Assembly: GCF_019393635.1 (NCBI RefSeq)
Contig: NC_057864.1
Location: 467,827,117 to 467,891,116 of the forward strand
Reading direction: 5' to 3'
DNA: 64,000 nucleotides
Source of the DNA: Dromiciops gliroides
Taxonomy: Eukaryota > Chordata > Mammalia > Microbiotheria > Microbiotheriidae
Shown here: in pieces, positions 59,454-64,000 of the stretch
How the letters are laid out: the number at the start of each line of letters is the position of its first letter
How positions within the stretch are numbered: position 1 is the stretch's first letter
Notes under the pieces: generated by a model
Seen by the model: only the letters and a program-made list of their open reading frames with translations
The model's database searches: none
Told to the model about the DNA's origin: nothing
Position numbers and translations under genes: made by a program

Positions 59454-62400
59454 AGGCAATTAGGGTTAAGTGACTTGCCCAGGGTCACACAGCTAGTAAT
59501 TGTTAAGTATCTGAGGCTGGATTTGAACTCAGGTCCTCCTGAATCCAGGGCTGGTGCTCTATCCACTGTGACACCTAGCTGCCCCAACAGGATGAATTTT
59601 TTTTGTCCTTGGCAACAACGCTGACATTGTTTAACCAGTTACTACAGAAGCTGGGGTGCACATAGTTGGAGGGCTGACTCACAGCAATGAAATCACAGAT
59701 CCTTGAAGCATGGCAGAAGTATAAGGAATATGGGTGGCTATGACCCTTTATGGGATTTTTCAGGTTATAATGCTGCTTCTTCTGTCAGCTTCAAGGAGGT
59801 TATGAGGATGGATGGAGGGATAGATGGATGGAGGGATAGAGGGATGGAGGGATGGAGGGATGGATGGAGGGAGGGAGGGGTGAATGAATGAATGAACGAA
59901 TGGATAGATGGATGAATGGATGGATAGATGGATGAATTTATTAGGTAATGCCATCCCAACAAGGACTATAAAGAATAACACTCTCTGTGAAGAACACACT
60001 ACCTCTACACTAGAGAAGCCAATTTTTAATTGAGGAGGGTTATACCTCGGGCCGAACTCTTAGTGGGAGTTTTAACTTGAAAGAAACCACCTAGTGTTTG
60101 TGTGCACAGCTGACACCAAGCAGCAATTATGTTCTGAAGAGATAATGACAAATGATGGAGAGAAAGAGGCCAGCTAGGCTTGTTTCTCAGAGATCGTATC
60201 TCAGACGTAAATATGCATAAATTCATTATTAGTAATTAAAATTTTGCTATAATGGTCATGTCTCACTCTTACTCTGTTGATGGATTTTAATTGAATTATT
60301 TCTCTTTTGCTTACAAATTACAAATATCCTTATCCTAGCATCATCTCTGAATCCTAAATTATATACAAGGTGTTTAAACTATTAAAGTTTAAAACAGCAC
60401 TAAGACTTTTGGGACACTTGGACTGCTGAGGTCTCAGGCTAACATGTACTGGGTGCTTTCTATTATAGCACCAACCTCCTAGGGTTATGGTGAAGATCAG
60501 ATGAGATAATACTTGTAAAGCTCTTAGCACAGTGCCTGGCATATAGGAGGCATTCTATAAATGATAGCTATTATTATTTATATTATTGTTTATTTTTATA
60601 GTGTCTGTTCAGTCATTTTCTTCTCTCTCTCTGTCTCTGTCTCTCTCTGTCTTTCTCTTGGGACAATGAGGATTGAGTGACTTACCCAGGATTACACAGC
60701 TAGTAAGTGTCAAGTGTCTGAGGTCGGATTTGAACTCAGGTCCTCCTGAATCCAGGGCCGGTGCTTTATCCACTGCGCCACCTAGCTGCCCCCCCAATCA
60801 TTTCAATTGCATCTGACTTGTGACCCCAATTTGGGGGGTTTTCTTGGCAAAGATACTGGGTTGGTTTACCATTTTCTTCTCCAGCTCATTTTACAGAAGA
60901 GGAAACTGAGGCATACAGGGTTAAGTGACTTGCCCAGGGTCACACAGCTAGTAAGTGTCTGAGGTGGGATTTGAATTCAGGTTTTCCTGTCTACACATTC
61001 AGTCCTCTGACAACTATGCTACCCTTCCTACAAGTCATCATGGGCTAAGCACCAAGGATACAAAGACAGGCAAAAACAACAACAAAACTCACAAAAATGA
61101 TCCCTGCCCTCAAGCAACTTACACTCTTCAAACCCTCAAAACAAGGGCAATGAGAGGAGCACTTTCAGCCAAGTCCTCCTCTGATAGCTCATGATGACTT
61201 GGGAGTGATCCCGGGTTCTCAGAGGCTGTAGCATAGTACCAGATGAGATAGGTCCTGCCAAGCAGAAAGCCTTCAAGAACAAGTTTGATTGGAGATAGAC
61301 CACATGCCGTGCCTGTGGTTGGTGTACCAAGCTGAAAGATTCAGAGACTCACCCCCAGGTTGATCCCAGGGGGATTTTTTCTAGTCATAAACAATCTTTG
61401 AAGTACCATAAGGCAACAGTTTGGGACAAAGACAGAGAGCCAAGCACAGAGACAGACAGACTGACACAGAACCAGAGAGACAGAAACAGACACAGAGTAA
61501 GAGACACAGACAGCGACAGAAAGAGAGAGAGAGCTGCCATTTATTCAAGCCTTGTGCATGCATATTGTGAGTAATTAATTCAAAGGCTTTTCATCACTAC
61601 AGAGTAAAGCCCCAGGCTCCTCCATCACAAATTTAGGCCAGCAGGCTCACCTGGCTTCTATGTGGATTGACAGCAGGTGAACATTTTATACGTGTCCTAA
61701 GTATTGCCCCCCCCCCCCATTGGCTGGCCTCTCACACCCCCTTAAAAGTATAGGCACGAAAATTGCTTGGTAACCATTTACATTTAAATAAATTAATTTC
61801 AAAGCATTCCCCATAATAATCCTATTTCAGTCCTTCCCCACCCACCCAAGTTTATTTCAGAAGAATCCTCTCTAAAGATTCTTTGTGCATTTTTCATATA
61901 ATCCAATTCATCAACTAGTTCTGGTTGGGTTTTTCTTTTTTTCTTTGCAGTATTTCATAAAAATATTTCTAGATTTTCTTTGTTTTTCTTATACTTTTTA
62001 GCCTTAACTGTATTATAATATTTTATTACATGAAAGTACCACAATTGATTTGACCCTTCCTCTATTGTTTTGTTACCATTACATATAACAGGAAACAGGA
62101 CTGGGCCAGTGATTGTATTGGTATTGGGAACTCCCAGATAAGGAAAATCCCTCTCTCAGTGCAAGTCAGGACCTCCTCTGCCACTTAGAATCTTAGAAGG
62201 TTATCTCAAGTCTTAAGAAGTGCCTGTCTCTATCCACTGCACTACCCAGCTTCCAAGAAAATCTTTATCCCAACAATGGAACGATGGGTCAAAGTTTATG
62301 TTTATTTTTAGAACCTTTTTCTTTTTCCTTTGGTGGGGCAATGAGGATTAAGTGATTTGCCCAGGGTCACACAGCTAGTAATGTGTCAAGTGTCTGAGGT

Positions 62401-63631
62401 TAGATTTGAACTCAGGTCCTCCTCAATCCAGGGCTGATAACTTTATCCATCACGCCACCTAGCTGCCCCCAGTTTTATAACTTTTAGTGAAATATTGCAA
62501 GATTATTCTAAAAAAGGATTCTATGAGTTTGCAATTCCACCACTGATGAATATATACTTTCATTTCCACAATTTACCAACACCAAATTTCATTGCTTTTA
62601 ATTATTTGAGGCAATACTTCAATGTTATTTTGATTTGCATTTTTTGGAATCACCAGTTCTGAGTCAGAGGACCTGAGTTCAAATCTTGCCTCTTTTGTTT
62701 ACTATCTGCGAAACCTTGGGCAAGTTGCTTCATCTTTCAGGGCCCCAGCCTCAATTTCTTCATCTGAAAAATGATACTCGGCCTATGAAGTCCTTTTCAT
62801 CTCTAGACCTGAGATCCTCTCATTGTTAAGTGAAGTATTTTTTCAAATGATTATTAACAATTTGAGTTTTTAAAAAAAAATTCTTTGTTCATGTCCTTTG
62901 AAATGTCCTTTGTTCATATTCTCACATTGATATAACCAGGAATTCCTTTCTGGTTTGTTTGTTTTGTTTCTTGTTTTGTTTTTGCAGGGCAATGAGGGTT
63001 AAGTGACTTGCCCAGGGTCACACAGCTAGTTAAGTGTCAAGTGTCTGAGGCTGGATTTGAACTCAGGTTCTCCTGAATCCAAGGCCAGTGCTTTATCCAC
63101 TGCGCCACCTAGCTGCCCTGGAATTCCTTTTTTTTAAAAAAAAATTTTCAGGGCAATGAGGGTTAAGTGACTTGTCCAGGGTCACACAGCTAGTAAGTGT
63201 CAAATGTCTGAGGTCAGATTTGAACTCAGGTCCTCCTGAATCCAGGGCTGGTGCTCTATCCACTGCATCACCTAGCTGCCCCCCATGAATTCTTTTTTTA
63301 TTTATGCCGTATATATTTCTATTTGTGTTGTATATGCCCTTGATGTCTCCCCCTTTAGAATTTAAGCTTCTTAAGAGTAGGGATTGTTTTATTCTTTGTA
63401 TGTGTATCACCAGAGCTTCACACAGTGCCTAGTACACAGTAGGCACTTATTAAATGCTTATTCATTGGATGATTGATGCAGATTGAGGTGCAGAACCTGA
63501 TAGCCAGGAAAACGGAACTAGGAGAGGGCTCTGCCCATCACTTTAGAGCTTTGGTAAAATATGATTTATTCCTCTCTGTTCCTTGTAGGATAACCCAGGA
63601 ATATGTGATGTTCTTCATTCCTGCTCTTCCG
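54157..63631 (+). CDS. SLC47A2: SLC47A2, MATE-family organic cation/proton antiporter (first five coding exons; 3' part outside window)
   Basis: Plasma-membrane MATE carriers export organic cations in exchange for protons, mainly in kidney and liver. Joined exons are 54157-54306, 55618-55719, 56531-56599, 58534-58682 and 63589-63631, giving about 171 residues of a protein of roughly 570-600. The ATG at 54157 has A at -3 and G at +4, and an in-frame TAG lies at 54091. The cytosolic N-terminus of ~45 residues is followed by LSGPLFLFQ and TM1, the loop [13 protein letters not shown]2 ([16 protein letters not shown]), [27 protein letters not shown]3 ([12 protein letters not shown]), RQDPDVSR and the start of TM4 ([10 protein letters not shown]). 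SLC47A2 is preferred over SLC47A1 because of [16 protein letters not shown] and ITQEYVM, and because it lies downstream of ALDH3A1. A single ancestral MATE gene cannot be fully excluded. The next exon, expected to start after ALP, is beyond 64000. Confidence 0.92.
54307..55617. other. SLC47A2: SLC47A2 intron 1
   Basis: MIR (-) 54398-54500, MIR/Ther-type (+) 54732-54935, L2 end (+) 55030-55245, MIR (+) 55305-55480, and the tail of a MIR/Ther-type SINE (+) 55525-55600 that ends just before exon 2. Confidence 0.65.
55618..55719 (+). CDS. SLC47A2: SLC47A2 coding exon 2 (TM1 and start of TM2)
   Basis: The acceptor is TTCCCTCTAG and the donor GTGAGA. The exon has 34 codons: a hydrophobic segment [14 protein letters not shown], then [19 protein letters not shown], a family signature. 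A SINE/MIR tail ends about 18 bp before the exon, so its polypyrimidine tract is only CTTCCCTCTTCCCTCTAG. Confidence 0.94.
55720..56530. other. SLC47A2: SLC47A2 intron 2: duplicated L2 tail and S1 SINE
   Basis: Two consecutive L2 3' ends (+) at about 55975-56135 and 56140-56255 share CTCCCCTGCTAGAATATAAG-like and TAAGCTCTTTGAGG text. The S1 insertion at 56258 follows. Confidence 0.75.
56258..56457 (+). mobile_element. S1 SINE plus ~50 nt of 3' transduced sequence
   Basis: The SINE body and short tail end at about 56408. About 50 nt of non-SINE sequence follow (GTTGGGAAAACCAGCAGG to CAAAAGAG). The perfect 17-bp duplication CAAGTAGTAGGGAATTG at 56241-56257 and 56458-56474 encloses both, so they were inserted together. 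Confidence 0.9.
56531..56599 (+). CDS. SLC47A2: SLC47A2 coding exon 3 (TM2)
   Basis: The acceptor is CTTGCTCTAG and the donor GTAGGA. The exon has 23 codons: [23 protein letters not shown] minus none, phase 0 at both ends. The acceptor lies about 57 bp after the right target-site duplication of an S1 SINE insertion. Confidence 0.93.
57283..57474. mobile_element. Possible non-autonomous hAT-like DNA transposon
   Basis: The left end CAGGAATATCAAAC and right end CTTGACATCTCTG are imperfect inverted repeats around an AT-rich body (TGTTTTATTGTATTTTAATT). I recall a similar abundant element in marsupials. The 8-bp duplication is not clear. Confidence 0.45.
58335..58530 (-). mobile_element. MIR abutting the SLC47A2 exon 4 acceptor
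   Basis: TTTTACAGATGGGGAAACTGAG, GGATTTGAACCCAGGTCTTC and TATCACACTG follow MIR to its 5' terminal region, which ends within about 8 bp of the splice AG. Confidence 0.8.
58534..58682 (+). CDS. SLC47A2: SLC47A2 coding exon 4 (TM3)
   Basis: The acceptor is CTGTTTTCCAG and the donor GTGAGG. It encodes [17 protein letters not shown], the hydrophobic [15 protein letters not shown] and LLRQDPDVS, and ends with AG of a split Arg codon. A MIR remnant runs almost flush to its acceptor. Confidence 0.95.
59417..59585 (-). mobile_element. S1 SINE with (TG)n tail
   Basis: The perfect duplication AACAGGATGAATTT occurs at 59403-59416 and 59586-59599. The 3' tail is about 17 TG units (59417-59450) in place of T. 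Confidence 0.95.
59805..59940 (+). repeat. (GGAT)n/(GGGAT)n/(GAAT)n tandem tract
   Basis: Mixed GGATGGAG, GATGGAGG and GAATGAAT units. Confidence 0.92.
60598..61025 (-). mobile_element. Long CORE-SINE with BovB/RTE-like tail, split by S1
   Basis: GTGTCTGTTCAGTCATTTTC, then S1, then AATCATTTCAATTGCATCTGAC through TTCTTCTCCAGCTCATTTTAC and the CORE. Confidence 0.82.
60622..60797 (-). mobile_element. S1 SINE with (TCTC/TGTC)n tail
   Basis: The 3' tail is CTCTCTCTCTGTCTCTGTC-type sequence instead of T; head GCCACCTAGCTGCCCCCCC. The target duplication is (A/C)A(T)CATTT-like and short. Confidence 0.9.
61430..61530 (+). repeat. CAGA/GACA-rich tract
   Basis: Loose repeats of GACAGA, CACAGA and AGAGAG. 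Confidence 0.8.
62225..62960 (-). mobile_element. Old L1 fragment, interrupted
   Basis: CAACAATGGAACGATGGGTC, GAGTTTGCAATTCCACCACT, TTATTTTGATTTGCATTTTT and ATTCTTTGTTCATGTCCTTTG follow reversed L1 3' text. It is split by an S1 (62320-62470) and a MIR (62645-62820). Confidence 0.6.
62320..62470 (-). mobile_element. S1 SINE inside L1
   Basis: GGTGGGGCAATGAGGATTAAG to CGCCACCTAGCTGCCCC; slightly diverged. Confidence 0.9.
62950..63119 (-). mobile_element. S1 SINE with (TTTG)n-like tail
   Basis: The duplication GGAATTCCTTT occurs at 62939-62949 and 63120-63130. Confidence 0.94.
63133..63283 (-). mobile_element. S1 SINE next to the previous one, same orientation
   Basis: The left flank GGAATTCCTTTTTTT is the right duplication of the neighbour; the right flank is TGAATTCTTTTTTT. 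It inserted into the T-rich flank of the first. Confidence 0.9.
63589..63631 (+). CDS. SLC47A2: SLC47A2 coding exon 5 (start of TM4)
   Basis: The acceptor is GTTCCTTGTAG and the donor GTAAGT. One base completes Arg, then [14 protein letters not shown]. In human the next exon continues with VIFLYNLL-like sequence; it is not in the remaining 369 bp. Confidence 0.92.
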
Positions 63632-64000
63632 GTAAGTTCCCCTTAGCCCTCAGCTCTAAAGGGTGGTGGTTATTTCGCTGCTCCCAGGCATGATGGAAGG
63701 GAACCATCCAAACTCTAGTTGCTTATAGTTTACTGTCTCAGTCCTGGGTTGTTCTTAACCCTCGAGAAATTTGGCCCATCTCAATGCGATGCTTGACCAG
63801 CTTGTGTCAGTGCAACCGGCAGAAATTCCACATCTTAAGGACAGGGGAAGGAAATCCAAATGGCCAATTTCCGTAGCCAGTGTCCAGATCTCCCCTTGTT
63901 CCTATCATGTAGTTAGTTGCCTGTAGGGGGCTAAGAGGAAGCTGGGACTTAATGGAGGCCATGGAGGTAGGTCAGTAGGTGGAATGAAGGAGGGACAACA
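63632..64000 (+). other. SLC47A2: SLC47A2 intron 5, start
   Basis: Donor GTAAGTTCC, then 360 bp without a recognisable repeat or exon to the window end. Confidence 0.6.

Larger units (their letters stand above)
58683..63588. other. SLC47A2: SLC47A2 intron 4
   Basis: MIR/Ther-type (-) 58985-59250, S1 at 59417, (GGAT)n, MIR/Ther-type tail (+) 60465-60590, RTE-tailed SINE (-) 60598-61025 split by S1, L2 (-) 61025-61135, CAGA-rich tract 61430-61530, L1 fragment (-) 62225-62960 with S1 at 62320 and MIR (+) 62645-62820, S1 at 62950 and 63133, L2 end (+) 63340-63470. 58690-58980, 59950-60460 and 61140-62220 are largely unassigned. Confidence 0.6.

Noticed and set aside
54157..63631. Assignment as SLC47A1 (MATE1)
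   Set aside because: Exon 2 FLFQ, exon 4 [12 protein letters not shown] and exon 5 ITQEYVM match SLC47A2 better, and gene order agrees.

Overview
The window is nuclear DNA of a marsupial (metatherian) mammal. Two intron-split protein genes match mammalian ALDH3A1 and SLC47A2. The rest is dominated by about 46 copies of one ~145-bp tRNA-derived SINE, called S1 here (head GGGGCAGCTAGGTGG, A/B-box-like internal promoter, A-rich tail). S1 resembles the Mar1-type CORE-SINEs known from marsupials. Longer SINEs with a BovB/RTE-like tail, a BovB-like RTE LINE, marsupial-type L1 3' ends, and old MIR, L2 and L3/CR1 remnants fit the same picture. The SINE type I remember as abundant in the opossum Monodelphis was not seen, so an Australian lineage is more likely, but this is only an inference. 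There is no prokaryotic or plasmid content, no CRISPR array and no rRNA or tRNA gene.

Layout. Positions 1088-18229 (+) hold the last eight coding exons of ALDH3A1, from the Gly of the GNAV motif to the stop. The first ~131 codons lie upstream of the window. The 3' UTR runs to a poly(A) signal at 18651-18656 that sits in the tail of an L2 element. Positions 18.7-53.7 kb are intergenic and almost wholly built of transposable elements: solo LTRs (several with intact target-site duplications), a BovB-like LINE broken by three later insertions, an LTR nested inside another LTR, L1 and L3/CR1 pieces, and SINEs. Positions 54157-63631 (+) hold the first five coding exons of a MATE-family exporter best matched to SLC47A2; the gene continues past the right edge.

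The order and shared orientation ALDH3A1 then SLC47A2 is as I recall it for human 17p11.2, so the locus is conserved across therian mammals. ALDH3A1 is a cytosolic aldehyde dehydrogenase and SLC47A2 a proton-coupled organic-cation exporter. Both are detoxification genes, but nothing in the sequence shows that they act in one pathway.

I found no undescribed gene system. The most informative structures are evolutionary: a SINE-SINE unequal crossover that can be read base by base (15.77-16.52 kb), a SINE carrying ~50 nt of extra 3' sequence inside its target-site duplication (56.24-56.47 kb), a four-layer nest of insertions (44.32-45.69 kb), a polypyrimidine higher-order repeat in an ALDH3A1 intron (8.51-9.15 kb), a near-perfect 20-bp hairpin (48.34-48.39 kb), and old repeats that supply a poly(A) signal and abut splice acceptors. 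Boundaries of old repeats are read by eye and are approximate.
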